From positions 128,902,295-128,966,294 of the forward strand of contig CM060977.1 of assembly GCA_030765065.1 (NCBI GenBank): a stretch of 64,000 nt of DNA. The letters are read 5' to 3'. This stretch comes from Deroplatys truncata. Lineage: Eukaryota > Arthropoda > Insecta > Mantodea > Mantidae. A model generated the notes under the pieces. That model had not been told where the DNA came from and did no database searches. It saw only the letters and a program-made list of their open reading frames with translations. Numbering within the stretch: the first letter of the stretch is position 1; each line of letters starts with the position of its first letter. Shown in pieces: positions 1 to 9,949 of this stretch. The translations under genes and the position numbers were made by a program.

Positions 1-370
1 AGTGTGATGACAGTTGTTGAGTTTTTCGAGTGTAGCAACGGCGGCGTTACTCCTGTATAGGCAGTTGCCTGTTATGTTTATCAGCGTTGGTATATTGTTG
101 GCAGTGACGGAGTGGAGCTCCGTAGCTTGCCCTCAATTCGGTCAATTTCTGCTGGTTGCATGGAGTGGCGGTTTTGGAGTTTCTCTTCTATCCGTTGTGA
201 ATTGGCTCGGTTGCGGTGTTGAGAGTGTTAACTACGGTGATGATATTGACAATGCCTTCTTCGATATTTGCATGCGCGTATGGAGGTTCAGGACCTCAGC
301 GTGGACGTCCTCCCTTATCGTGTGTTCGGCTGCGGAGGTGTGGACAGCAGTTGGCTCAAGGCTGTCCGTG
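1..370. other. Unassigned left edge
   Basis: The stretch is richer in GC than its surroundings and is open on the + strand for about 125 codons before running into the adjacent HINE-B sequence. The frame has no recognisable domain and looks fortuitous. The reverse strand gives only short open pieces. The sharp change at about 371 to HINE sequence suggests this is either host DNA or the end of another repeat. No function can be given. Confidence 0.3.
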
Positions 371-834
371 AGCTTAACGTTTACCAGTTATGCAAATTAT
401 ATAAATTTATTATCGAATGAAAAGGACTTTACAACCTACTCACATAAAATTGAACATATACATTTTATTCTTCATGTAAATATCTTTAATATATAGTATT
501 TTAATTAAAATCATTAGAGTCATTTTTCAGAAAATCAAACATTTCGAAAAATGTTTCATTTAAAGAGTAGTTGGGTGTGGGGGATATTCCTGAAAGTCTT
601 TCTGTCACATATTTGGAAGATTCCTAACATAAATACCAAATTTGGTATTCATCTGACATTTAGTTTATGAGTTATGCTATTTAAAGGCACACACACATGG
701 ACCTTTTTCTAAAAATGCTTTTCCTTTGTGGGGTTCAGGAGATCTCAAATATTTTTCCGATGAAACCTCCACATGGAATTTTTTTGGCGGAATACAATAC
801 TTCCCCTATTTATTATACGTACTAGAGAAAGTAA
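371..834 (+). mobile_element. HINE-B copy, 5'-truncated
   Basis: Matches the right half of the HINE-B family described at 54841-55723: the 'cgtttaccagtta' block, the 'tttcgaaaaatgttt' block, a short CA run, and the terminal 'actagagaaagtaa'. The 5' half is missing, replaced at about 371 by unrelated sequence. Confidence 0.7.
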
Positions 835-1126
835 AAGCTATATACATAATTTAAAAGAGTCTGCAGTGTGTTACCATTAGTTTGTCCTTCAATAACAGTA
901 GCTTTTGACTAAGTTGGATGCTTTCAGAAATAGCAGGTATACGCAGCATTTCCCTCCATATAATAATATCAAAGATCATTTCAAGCATGCCCAAAATGGG
1001 AGATAATAACCAGTCATTTTTGAACGAATGTTGTTTTTAACCAATCAGGGTCCTGATTCATTCAAACTTCATTGAACTTTGTTTACCCCTCCTCCTTACG
1101 CGTTAAGCTTAGCTCTTTATGTTTTA

Positions 1127-2300
1127 TTAGGTTGTCTCATAAGTAATGTGAGTTTTTAAGTTCGGTGCTTTGTAAGATAGAATTGATCTTCTTTGGTTCG
1201 CCAATGCTATTTACAGGACGCCATGGCTAGCATTGCGTATATTTCAACAATGCGTCAGTTGTCAATACACAATCACAAAATGGAAGTTACGAAGTTTGAG
1301 ATTAAAAGCTTCTAAATCACTATTGGAAACAAGATTATAAAGCTGCTGCAGCTCGAAAAATATGTGAAGTGAAAGGAGAAGGTGTCGTTAGTGAGCATGT
1401 GGCACAATGATGGTTCTAAAGCTTCAACACTGGATAAGAAAACACTAAAGATTTACCAAGTTCTGGAATACCTAAATTATGGGATACTGAGAATACACGC
1501 AGAGTTTTGGAAGAAAATCAGAAAAAAGGCTATCAGAAGAACTTGGTCCATCAAAAGACACCATACATCTCCAGATTAAGAAACTTGGAAGATCAAACAG
1601 AAGCTGTAGATCTGTACCACAATAGGCTCAACGTAGAGTGGATTTCTGTCATCAGTTTATCCCATGGATAATAGATTAATTAGAAGAATAGTCACGTGTG
1701 ATGAAAAATGGATCTATTGCCGCAATACTGACGCCTCTAAACAGTGGATCACTCCATCAATCTGACAAAGTTGCTGTTAAAAACGTTAGCTCGGCCCCAA
1801 ACTAATGTTTTGTGTGTGATAGAATTTTGAAGGAGTGATTCACTGGGAGTTTATTATAAACGGGCATGCAGTGAATGCGGATCTTTATTCTCAAAATTTG
1901 AAACGGAGATATCCAGCATTAGTTAACCAAAAAAGAGTTTTCTTGCAGTTGCACAATGCAACATCCCATGCTGCACGAACAAGCATGACAAAAGTTTAGG
2001 AATTGGAGGGAGTCAAACTGCTATCATACCCTGATACAGCGCTGATATTACGCTTTCAGATTACCATCTGTTTCTATACATGGCTCATTTCTTGCGTGGA
2101 AGAAATTTCGAAAACATTGACGCTGTAGAAGTGGGTCTCGCCGAAATCTTCGCATCAAAAACCAGAGACTAATAGCGTCGCGAGATAATAAATCTCGTTG
2201 AAAGATAACTAAAGACCATAGAATCAGCAACTCTTTGAGCACAAGTGCGAGGCAATAACGTGAACTCTCGTCTGGTTTCATTCAGCGTAAAGTTACACCA
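1127..2300 (+). mobile_element. Decayed mariner transposon
   Basis: Begins with ttaggttgtctcataagtaa, a typical mariner terminal sequence, and carries a broken transposase on the + strand. The expected inverted copy of this terminus is not found near 2300, so the 3' end is lost or too diverged and the right boundary is approximate. The element is old, with several stops and frameshifts. Confidence 0.75.
1280..2172 (+). pseudogene. Mariner transposase pseudogene
   Basis: This is a cut-and-paste transposase of the Tc1/mariner superfamily, no longer functional. The start is the ATG at 1280, giving MEVTKFE, followed by a stop and frame change. The DNA-binding part survives as HYWKQDYKAAAARKICEV and GEGVVSEHVAQ (about 1318-1408). 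The first catalytic Asp is visible in IVTCDEKWIY (codon at 1700). The second site reads LHNATSHAAR, where the usual HDNA motif has lost its Asp codon. The third is kept in SDYHLF at about 2057, followed by MAHFLRGRNFENID and a stop at 2170-2172. At least three frame breaks and several in-frame stops separate these pieces. The length fits a normal mariner gene of about 345 codons with internal deletions. Confidence 0.8.
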
Positions 2301-2452
2301 AAGAACTTTCAATAATGCAAAACTTAAAAATTTAAAGTATCGAAAAAGTATCGCAGGTTTATCTCAAAGTATTAGACATACTTCGATATTATAGAGTATC
2401 GAGAGTATGAGGTATCGATGGTATTGATCCCATCACTAATTAGTAATTATTA

Positions 2453-2454
2453 CA

Positions 2455-2485
<31 letters not shown>

Positions 2486-2494
2486 TATTATTAT
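2453..2494. repeat. (ATT)n microsatellite
   Basis: About 13 units of ATT/TTA with one interruption. It lies in a stretch from 2301 to 2818 where nothing else is recognised. Confidence 0.9.
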
Positions 2495-2818
2495 CCTATG
2501 GCAAACTCGTAGGAACTAAATTGACATTTGCAAAACTTTTACAATATTGCTTTCTTAAACAATATTTTCTATTTATTTTTACAGCCGGTTTGCCCTTTGC
2601 ACATGATTTGGAGTGTTCCAGTTGCTGGAAAAAACGTTGATAAGTAATTTGCTGCCAAGGTTTCCATCCGAAATGTCAAACACGGGTTTTAATGTTAATC
2701 ACCAGCGACTGACTGCAAATGACACACGTCATTTATGTATATGGTCCTTATTATACGTTTGAGAATTTCCAATGGAGTAGTACCCAATTTGGGACTATGA
2801 ACGCCTGAAATGTTGTTT

Positions 2819-3687
2819 TTACTTTTCCTACTACGTATAGTAAGTAGGGATACTATTGTATTCCATCCAAAAATTCGATGCCAAGATTTCACGGGAAATA
2901 TAATTTGAGGCCCCCTGAATCCAAAAAAAGCATTTTTGGAAACATGTCCGAGTGTGTGTCTGGGTGTCTGTCCGTATGTGTGTGTGTCTGTGAACAGCAT
3001 AACTCAGAAACGGATAGTCGGGTAAACACCAAACTTGGTATTTAGGTTCAGTATCTTCCAGAGATGCGACACGAAGGTTTTCAAGAAAATCCAACCACCC
3101 CAGATTACCCTTTGCATGGAACATTTTTCGAAAATTTTAATTTTCTCAAAATGGCTAACGATTTTGATTAAAATACCATATGTTTAAGACATTTTTATGG
3201 CAAATGAATTGTATATCTCGAATTTTCTGGGAATGTCTCCAAAAGTATTGATCATTGTGGACGACTTTTGTATAACTGGTAAAGCATAAGAGATAAACAA
3301 AATTTTACTGCACCAAAAATGTAGATCACATTAAAATGCACAATTTATGTCATATACATTTTTTTGTTGAGTGATCCATTTTCGAGATTTTGCTTATTAT
3401 TCCCATAAATTTTCCAATACTTATACTTTTTCTCAAATGGGAATTCGTTATTCATTTTTTGTGCTGGTAATGCAGAGAGAATGGAATACTTCACATAGCA
3501 ACCAGCTCTTAAAATATTTGACTATCGCTTAAAGCCTACCAATTCCCCTTGCATGTACAAGAAAATTAGCAATAAGATTAACATCTCAATATCTCGATTA
3601 ACATGAAGCATATGGAGAATAAGCGTTTGAAAAAATAGTTTGTACAAGGTTAGAGAAAGTCATGTGAGTGTAAGACATCAGATTTTT
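2819..3687 (-). mobile_element. HINE-A copy, full length
   Basis: Reads in reverse: the + strand starts with acttttcctactacgtatag (3' terminus with stem-loop and inverted motif) and ends with gtgtaagacatcagattttt (5' terminus). The internal TG microsatellite is at 2951-2992. There is no transposase. Both ends lie in T runs, with no duplication seen. Confidence 0.8.
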
Positions 3688-4059
3688 TCATCTATTTTAT
3701 ATTCGTGATCGTAAATCTTTACCTACGTCACATTCACAATCTCACTCGTGATAGTAAATATGTAACAGCTGGATATCCATCGTATATAGCAATATTTCCA
3801 AGTGAAAAGTAGAATATAGCGCTTGGCCAGGGGCATTTATTTCATTTCGTTTCTTTGACGGGTTCCGCGCTAAAGAAAGTTCAAATTTGAAGAGCGTCTG
3901 CATTTCCAAGAAATCCTTTTTGAGAATTTGTTAAAAGGAGGTTATACAGACACATTTTATGAGATTATTAAAAGCGAAAGGGCGGGGGACTGTCACAATG
4001 GAGGTGTTAATTTTTACTTTATTTTTCCTGTTTTTAATCCCAATAACTGTGATAAGTCA
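3688..4059. other. No clear feature, weak HINE-B traces
   Basis: Scattered words resemble the left half of HINE-B on the + strand (for example near 3709-3760), consistent with the 3' end that follows at 4060. They are too diverged to draw a boundary. No gene is seen. Confidence 0.3.
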
Positions 4060-4198
4060 TATTTTCTTTTCAAAACTGCTTTATTTGTCTCCAGGGAGCC
4101 TCAAAACATGTATTTTTGGTGTAAACTCGGTATTGAATTTTTGGTGGAATGCAATAAATTCTCTACTTATTAATGCACGTGGTAGAGAAGGTTGGAAA
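4060..4198 (+). mobile_element. HINE-B 3' end fragment
   Basis: Contains the 'gcctcaaaacatgtattt' block, the 'ggtattgaatttttggtgg' block and the terminal 'cacgtggtagagaaggt', which is the HINE-B 3' end with half of its stem-loop. Confidence 0.7.
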
Positions 4199-4719
4199 AG
4201 GTAAAGAATAATTTTTTTGTATGATCGTGTGTTTACTACGTATTCCCGATGATACTCCGTATTTACGCAGAAGGAAATTTATAATTCCAATACATGAATT
4301 CGTTTTCAAGAAACGCATGTCTAGCAGCATAATTGGTGGCTGCAATAACGTACAATAGACACTAGGGCAGGCAGTAAATTACAAACCAAATTTCCATGGC
4401 TCTTCAATATCTCCGTCTTCATAATATATGTCTCCTACTGCAAATGTTTCTTCAAGTGTTGAATCTGTATCATTGTGTATATTATTATTCTAAAACAACC
4501 CACTTTAGCTCATCAACCATCAAACTATTGACTCAAAGCCTCTTAAACTATAGTATCTTACTATGCCATAGTAATAGTTATAACTGTTGATTTGGCAGCC
4601 CTGCGTTACCAGAAATTGAAGATGACGATGGATAAGTCTATTCGAATACCCAATTTCTAATCAACTTGCCCATCGTCATATCCGTCAATTTGTACCGATT
4701 GTAATTGGAACGATTAATA
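4199..4719. other. Unassigned AT-rich DNA
   Basis: No recognisable coding sequence or repeat. The part just before 4720 could be more of the LINE that starts there, but no motif supports this. Confidence 0.3.
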
Positions 4720-4866
4720 CAGAAGAGAAGGGAATTTAATTTTGAAAAAGCTTTTGATAGGGTTCTCTGAAACAACCTATAGACTATAATGCAATAAAAA
4801 GACTATACGGATCATCTAATAAACATAATTCAGAGTCTATATAAAAATACAATAATTAAGATTGAT
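4720..4866 (+). pseudogene. LINE reverse transcriptase fragment, left part
   Basis: The + strand encodes NFEKAFDRV at about 4738-4764, the conserved FEKAFD(R/S)V motif of LINE reverse transcriptases that holds the first catalytic Asp. Then, after a frame change, DYTDHLINIIQSLYKNT and IKIDNG follow. These match the thumb-side segment that comes next in arthropod LINE polymerases. The frame stops at 4867, where a fold-back element and a mariner are inserted. The same domain resumes at 6376 with the YxDD-equivalent motif. Non-functional. The LINE clade is not assigned. Confidence 0.75.
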
Positions 4867-5070
4867 AATGGCTTGTGTGGAAGAACAATTGGCTCCATTA
4901 ATTTACGTAATGCTGGTCAAAACTATAAAACCCGGGATTTAAAGTACTTACAGCATTGTAAGTCGCCATTGAGGTGTGTCATCTTAATACAATTTGAGAT
5001 CTCCTTATGGTTTACCGGGAAAAATACGAATCGGTTGGGGAATGTAATGTCTTACCAGCATATTACCATC
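4867..5070 (-). mobile_element. Partial copy of the tRNA-bearing fold-back element
   Basis: The sequence is the reverse complement of the core of the elements at 8735-9185 and 14165-14585, including 'acccgggatttaaagtac', 'gtcgccattgaggtgtgtca' and 'ggtttaccgggaaa'. The tRNA-like arms are reduced to remnants: 'ggcttgtgtggaagaacaat' on the left and 'taccagcatattaccatcg' on the right. It sits between a LINE and a mariner, so it probably inserted in the LINE before or together with the mariner. Confidence 0.7.
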
Positions 5071-5154
5071 GTACGAGGGCAAATCAAAACGTTTTTGCCC
5101 CTATTTTGTTTCTGGTAATATAAGATACATACAGCCAACTAAACATTTATTCCT

Positions 5155-6225
5155 TGTACCTTGCACTATTTTTCCACATAGTCCCCGTGCCGGTTCAGAC
5201 ATTTGTCCCATCGCAGCACTAATTTTGCGATGCCGCTGCGGTAGAAGTGGGCCGTCTGACTACGGAACCACTATCGCACTGTTATCTTGACTTCGTCGTC
5301 CTAAGTGAATCACTGTCCTGCCAGGAACTTCTTCAGCGGACTGAAAAGATGGAAATCACTAGGGGAAAGATCCGGGCTGTATGGTGGATGCTCTAGAAAC
5401 TCCCAGTGAATGTTCCTTAGCTTGCTGGCGGTCTTGTTTGCCACATGTGGTCTCGTATTGTCGTGCAGGATATTCACGTTGTCAGCATCGAGAATCCCGC
5501 GGTTTTTCTTTCTTATCGCAGCCCGCAGAAGTGACAGTGTGGAACAATATCTGTCCGCATTGATGGTGGCACCTCGCTGCATGAAATCCAGCACGAGCGG
5601 TCCACTTTGTGAACAGATGGCACAGTACGGAATTTATATTTCACAGGAGACTGCGGATGTTTGCACACCACACCCTGCTGTTTTGATTCCGACGTGTAAT
5701 GGAGTACCTACTTTCCATCGCAGTAACAATGCGATCCAGGAAATTGTCCCCTCCTCGGCATATCGTTGCAGATGATTCAAAGAAGCAATAATTCGCTTGT
5801 CTTTCATCGTCATCATCATCATCATCATCATCCAACTGCTTAGAAACCCATCGACATGAAACCTTCCTGTACCCTAAGCACTTGTGAATGATGTCGAAAT
5901 TACTCCCAAAAGAAATGTCGAGCTCCTGAGCAATGTCTTTCATGCGCACGCACCGCTCTGCTTTCACCATCGCATCCACGCGGGCAATATTGTCATCAGT
6001 CACCGATACACGCGGTCTCCACACACGCTCATTGTTATACAGATTTGCATGGTCATTTTCGAACTCAGAACACGACCATCTCACACTTCTCAAAGAAAGA
6101 CACCTTTCCCCATATGATGGCTGCATTACCCTGTGGATCTCGATCGGCGTTCGTCCCTTACTGCATAGAAAACGGATCACACTTTGTTGCTTGTAAGCCG
6201 TGGATGTGTTAAACACACCTGTCAT
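5155..6225 (-). pseudogene. Mariner transposase pseudogene
   Basis: The start at 6225 gives MTGVFNTSTAYKQQSVIRFL, followed by a well-kept N-terminal DNA-binding region with two helix-turn-helix segments and then CRWVSKQL. A (TCA)n expansion then encodes a run of nine Asp. Next comes NFLDRIVTAMESRY, where the first catalytic motif (normally IVTGDET) is lost through a frame change. The C-terminal half is in a third frame, 5594-5310: DFMQRGATINADRYC, then ILHDNTRPH and PYSPDLSPSDFHLF. Exactly 34 residues separate the last two catalytic Asp, the D34D signature of mariner. The last residues, down to about 5155, are shifted again. At least three frame breaks make it inactive. Confidence 0.85.
5804..5832. 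repeat. (TCA)n microsatellite inside the mariner frame
   Basis: About nine TCA units; on the transposase strand they read as GAT codons. They lie between the DNA-binding and catalytic parts. Confidence 0.9.
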
Positions 6226-6375
6226 TTTGAATGCACTGACAGCAGCGCTGCCACCGGCAGCGGATGGATACTCTATGAGGACTGACTCATGAAAAGTCCA
6301 CTACTTCGAATGTATATGTTGGTTTATGTTTTACATTCGTAATTTGGCAGAAAAAAATAGGGGCAAAGACTTTAG

Positions 6376-6888
6376 AGATGAAAATAACTATTTGTTGACC
6401 ATCAGGTTATTTTTGAAGGAATCGAACATTTACAGAGAAGTGTTAATAACCTGAAAGATATTATGGAAACATATAATTTAAAGATTTCAAAGCCAAAACA
6501 AAACCAATGGCCTTTAAAGGGAAAAGTCATGAAAGATGTAAGTTATTAAAGAGAAATAATAGAGCAAGTCTCTAGTTTTAACTGTCTAGGCTTTAGTTTA
6601 TAATTTACCAAAAACGAAGACCTGAATATAAAAATAAAATAAATTAAGACAGCTGAAAGGAGCAATAAGCAGAACATTAAAGAGAAAGACAGCAAAAACA
6701 CCACAAATTAAGTATTATAATATAATGACAGTGCCAATGGCAACATAGTAATAAAAACATGACAATGATCAGGACAGACAGGAAAAGAATAGAAACAGTG
6801 GAAATGAAATTCCTAAAAGCAGTATACTCTTTTAGATAAACAAAGAAATCTAATCCTAAAACAGTTAAATATATACAATATCAATGAA
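6376..6888 (+). pseudogene. LINE reverse transcriptase fragment, right part
   Basis: Resumes the LINE broken at 4867. At about 6396 the + strand reads VDHQVIFEG, equivalent to the catalytic FADDQVI box with the second Asp changed to His. LQRSVNNLKDIMETYNLKIS follows, then IIEQVSSFNCLG (thumb region). Near 6770, RTDRKRIETVEMKFLKAVYSFR is found, the conserved segment near the C-terminus of this LINE type. The frame shifts several times and contains stops. It ends at about 6888 against a HINE-B copy. Confidence 0.8.
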
Positions 6889-6967
6889 AAAATGTGATAT
6901 GATACATTCACATGATTTTCTCTATCCGTTATTAGTGGGTATACAAACTATTCTTACTAAACTTATT

Positions 6968-7106
6968 ACTTTCTCTACTACGTAAAGTAAGTAGGGGAAG
7001 TATTGTATTCCTCCCAAAAATTCAATACCGAGATTTCACCGGAAATAAATATTTTGAGGCCCCCCTAAATTTAAAAAAAAAAGCATTCTTAGAAAAAGGC
7101 TCACGT

Positions 7107-7157
<51 letters not shown>

Positions 7158-7850
7158 ATCAGCGTAACTCAAAAACGAAAAATCGGATAAATACCAAACT
7201 TCGTATTTAGATTCAGTATTTTGTAAAGATGCGTCACAAAGATTTTCAAGAAAATCCCCTCACCCAGACTATCCTTTACATGCAACATTTTTCGAAAATT
7301 TTGATTTTCTCAAAAATGGCTCTAATGATTTTTATTAAAATATCCGATGTTTAAGATGTTTTCATGACAAATAAAATGTGTATCTTGAATTCTCTGTGAA
7401 CGTCCCAAAAAGTGCTCTTCGTTCTGAATGAGTTTTACATAACTGGTAAACCATAAAAGATAGAAAAAAAGTTCTACACAAAAAATGTAGATCTCGTTAA
7501 AAACACAATTTATATCCTATACGCCCTTTTGTTGAGTGAACCCTTTCTGAGATGCTCCTTGTTATTTGTTTGAAGTTTCCAATACTTATACTTTTTCTCA
7601 GATGGGAATTCGTTATTCATTTTTATATCCTGGACATACAAAGAGAATGCAATACTCCACATAGCAACCAGCTCTTAAAATATTTGACTATCGCTTAAAA
7701 CTTACCAATTCCCTTTGCATCTACAAGAAAATGATTAATAAGATTAACATCTCGATATCTCCATTAACATGAAGTAGATGGAGAATAAGCGTTTGTAAAA
7801 ATAGATTGTACAAGAGTAGAGAAAGTCATGCGAGTACAACACATCAGATT
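6968..7850 (-). mobile_element. HINE-A copy nested in HINE-B
   Basis: Starts actttctctactacgtaaag and ends gtacaacacatcagatt on the + strand. The flanking HINE-B sequence 'cttatt' and 'tttctatc' joins cleanly when this copy is removed, giving direct evidence that the element inserted within a T run with no clear duplication. Confidence 0.85.
7109..7157. repeat. (CT)n(GT)n microsatellite
   Basis: About 17 CT units then 7 GT units. It occupies the position that holds (TG)n in other HINE-A copies. Confidence 0.95.
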
Positions 7851-8576
7851 GTTTTTTCTATCTCCTACATTTTAATCCAAATAAACCTTTGTAGGAATAG
7901 TTGCATTACACATTTTGTTATAGATACAAAGTGAACAGCGATAATCAAATGTTAGAGAAACTGGACGTTATACGCTGCTTTAAAATTCCATACTATTTCT
8001 ATGCAAAAGCGAAAAATAGCTGAATGTTGATAGGACTTTAAGAGAATTTCCAAGAAGTAAGTAATTCGAACGATTAATAACGAATATCTCAGAAAAGACT
8101 GTCACAAAAAACTTATTTTAAATAGTGATCTATATTTCTGTGTAGCACGCTTTCGTCTATCGATTAACGTTTACCAATCATACAAGATAATACAAAATTC
8201 CTATGGAATGAAGAGGATTTTACAGGCTATTCACAGAAAATTCAAGATATAATTTTTTTGTCATGTAAATATCTTTAATGTATGGGGTTTTAATCAAAAT
8301 CATTATCACCAATTTTTAGAAAATCAAAATTTTCGAAAAATGCTCCACGTAAAGGTTAGTTTTGGCATCTTTGGAAGATCCTGAACTAAAATATCAAGTT
8401 TGGTTTCATCCGAATATTCGTTTTTGAGTTATGCTTTCACCCACACTCGGGCCTTTTTATAAACATGCCTTTTTGAATTTAGGGGGCCTCATAACATGTA
8501 TTTCCGGTGAAATATCGATATTGAATTTCGGGTGGAATGCAATACCCTCTGTACCTATTGGCACAGGGTAGAGAAA

Positions 8577-8629
8577 AAGGGCGCTAATGACCTAGCAGTT
8601 GAGCGCCCATAAACAAAACAAACAAACGT
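8577..8629 (+). mobile_element. Retroposed SINE tail fragment
   Basis: Reads 'gggcgctaatgacctagcag' then 'ttgagcgcccataaacaaaa'. It is flanked by an imperfect 10-bp duplication, ggtagagaaa (8567-8576) and ggtagggaaa (8630-8639), so it was probably inserted by LINE machinery. The core resembles the tail of the SINE at 53546-53826 (gggacgctaaggaccacagc). It is an extreme 5' truncation of a SINE. Confidence 0.6.
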
Positions 8630-8769
8630 GGTAGGGAAAGTAACAAAACTTAAGATCGTACTATACATGTGTGAGAAATATAAAACAGAATCTAGGAATA
8701 GACTTCGTCTCGTCTTTTCAAACTATTTATGTACTGGAAAGGTAGAATCAGACGACTGAAAAATTCAAC

Positions 8770-8852
8770 GCCATAGTCGGGATTTGAACCACGTATCTCC
8801 CGGTCTCAATCAGGTTGCTCTAACCACTGAGCTACCATGGCAACATGCCGGT
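8770..8852 (-). other. tRNA-like sequence, left arm
   Basis: On the - strand it has an A-box-like 'tagctcagtggttagagc' and a B-box 'ggttcaaatcc', with gccatgg/ccatag acceptor-like ends. The T-stem does not pair well. It is a tRNA-derived module, not a working tRNA. Confidence 0.7.
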
Positions 8853-9034
8853 AGGACATTAAGTTCCTCAACTGATTCGCATGTTTCCCGGCAAACCACA
8901 AGGAGATCTCAAACTGTATTAACATGACATACCTCAATGGCGACCTACAATGTTGTAAGTACTTTAAGTCCCGGGCTTCATAGTTTCAACCACTATTAGG
9001 TCAATTAATGGAATTAATGTCCTACCGGCATGTT

Positions 9035-9108
9035 GCCATGGTAGCTCAGTGGTTAGGGCAACCGGACGGAGACCGGGAGATCCGTGGTTCAAATCCGGGC
9101 TGTGGCAT
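9035..9108 (+). other. tRNA-like sequence, right arm
   Basis: The acceptor ends tgccatg and tgtggca can pair over 7 bp with wobbles. The A box is 'tagctcagtggttagggc', the B box is 'ggttcaaatcc', and there is a ccgg/ccgg anticodon-like stem. The usual T before the anticodon is absent and the T-stem is imperfect, so function as tRNA is unlikely. Confidence 0.7.
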
Positions 9109-9185
9109 TGAATTTTTCAGTCGTCTGATTCTACCTTTTCAACTTGTCCAACACGCGGCTTGTGTGAAAGAACAATTAATTCTAT

Positions 9186-9949
9186 TTGTGCATTCTTTAA
9201 TGATAAAATTCCCAAAATCATATCGCAGTATACTATTCACCACGCACTCGGTTATGGAAAATGACATGCATGTTAAATTGGCATTGAATGAAACTGCTTG
9301 TAAACTTGGTGAAATTTATTACTCCTTAACCTTGTTATAGAAAAGAAACTATTGTTGTGTTTCAACATCCTCGCTTTTGGAGAACTACAGTTCACGCTCT
9401 GTTCACTATCATTTAGATCTAAGGCGTAAACCTCTGCTGCAGGAGGACTTTAAAATTAACGATAAGATAAAAGGGCTTATCCGTCTCCAGAGCAACTAAT
9501 GGATTCTGTAGAACGCGCGATATTGGTGTGCTGAAGGGGAGAAAAAATGCCATAACTATGTGAGAATTGTGTCAAAGAGAGCGTTACTTCGAGGTACCTA
9601 ACTAACGTCAAAGGTATTCTGTCTCCACTTTCTGGGAATATATAATGGGAATAGGGAACCGTTATCCAGCGGAAATCCAACAAGCTGCATTCCACAGATA
9701 AAATTTAATTATTAACCTAAGTGGATAAAGCACAGCTGAATATTGGCTTTCTCGTCGTAATTGTCATTTTCTTCACCAGAAAATCAGACCTTCAAATGCC
9801 ATTGTTTTATGTGGAGGCACGTGCACGTTTTAGTGGTGTTTAACATCCGTTCTGGCTACGTTCATACATACCGCATTACAGGCGATGGACGCTGATGATG
9901 CGCATGAAATTAGATGATACTAGGAAAGGAATTTGGGAAGGAAACGTTT
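9186..9949. other. Unassigned DNA
   Basis: No domain or repeat recognised. The open stretch on the - strand at 9477-9695 has no features of a gene. Confidence 0.3.

Larger units (their letters stand above)
5072..6375 (-). mobile_element. Mariner transposon (D34D), defective
   Basis: The left terminus begins tacgagggcaaatcaaaacg and continues through 'tttttgcccctatttt'. The right end has the inverted counterpart 'aaaaataggggcaaagac' at about 6353-6370, cut short. The transposase runs on the - strand between them. The length of about 1.3 kb is normal for mariner. It splits a LINE reverse transcriptase reading frame. Confidence 0.85.
6889..8642 (+). mobile_element. HINE-B copy split by HINE-A and a SINE tail
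   Basis: The 5' end is 'atgtgatatgatacattcac' with the motif attttctctatccg, continuing to 6967. It is then interrupted and resumes at about 7852 with 'tttctatctcctacatttta'. This reconstitutes the HINE-B order seen at 54841-55723. The 3' end, 'cgtggtagggaaagtaac', lies at 8627-8643 and is itself separated from 'acagggtagagaaa' by a 53-bp SINE tail. Confidence 0.8.
8735..9185. mobile_element. Fold-back element with tRNA-like inverted arms
   Basis: Two arms, about 8745-8852 and 9027-9130, are inverted copies of each other and each contains a tRNA-like sequence. They flank a unique core of about 175 bp with 'agtactttaagtcccgggct'. The same arms-plus-core arrangement occurs at 14165-14585, so it is a mobile unit and not a local inversion. 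Outside the right arm lies 'cggcttgtgtgaaagaacaa', which is outside the left arm in the other copy. It has no open frame of its own. Confidence 0.75.

Noticed and set aside
14..496. 160-codon open frame at the left edge
   Set aside because: Its last third is HINE-B sequence and the remainder has no recognisable motif. Codon content is mostly hydrophobic without a clear topology.
2819..3687. HINE copies as TIR transposons (MITEs)
   Set aside because: The inverted motif lies about 20 bp from one end but only about 5 bp from the other, and no constant duplication is seen. This fits Helentron subterminal repeats better than terminal inverted repeats.
9035..9108. Functional tRNA gene
   Set aside because: A and B boxes and an acceptor stem are present, but the T-stem is poor, the base before the presumed anticodon is not T, and the sequence belongs to a repeated mobile unit.
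9008..9340. 110-codon + strand open frame
   Set aside because: It runs straight through the tRNA-like right arm of the fold-back element and has no domain; a chance frame.
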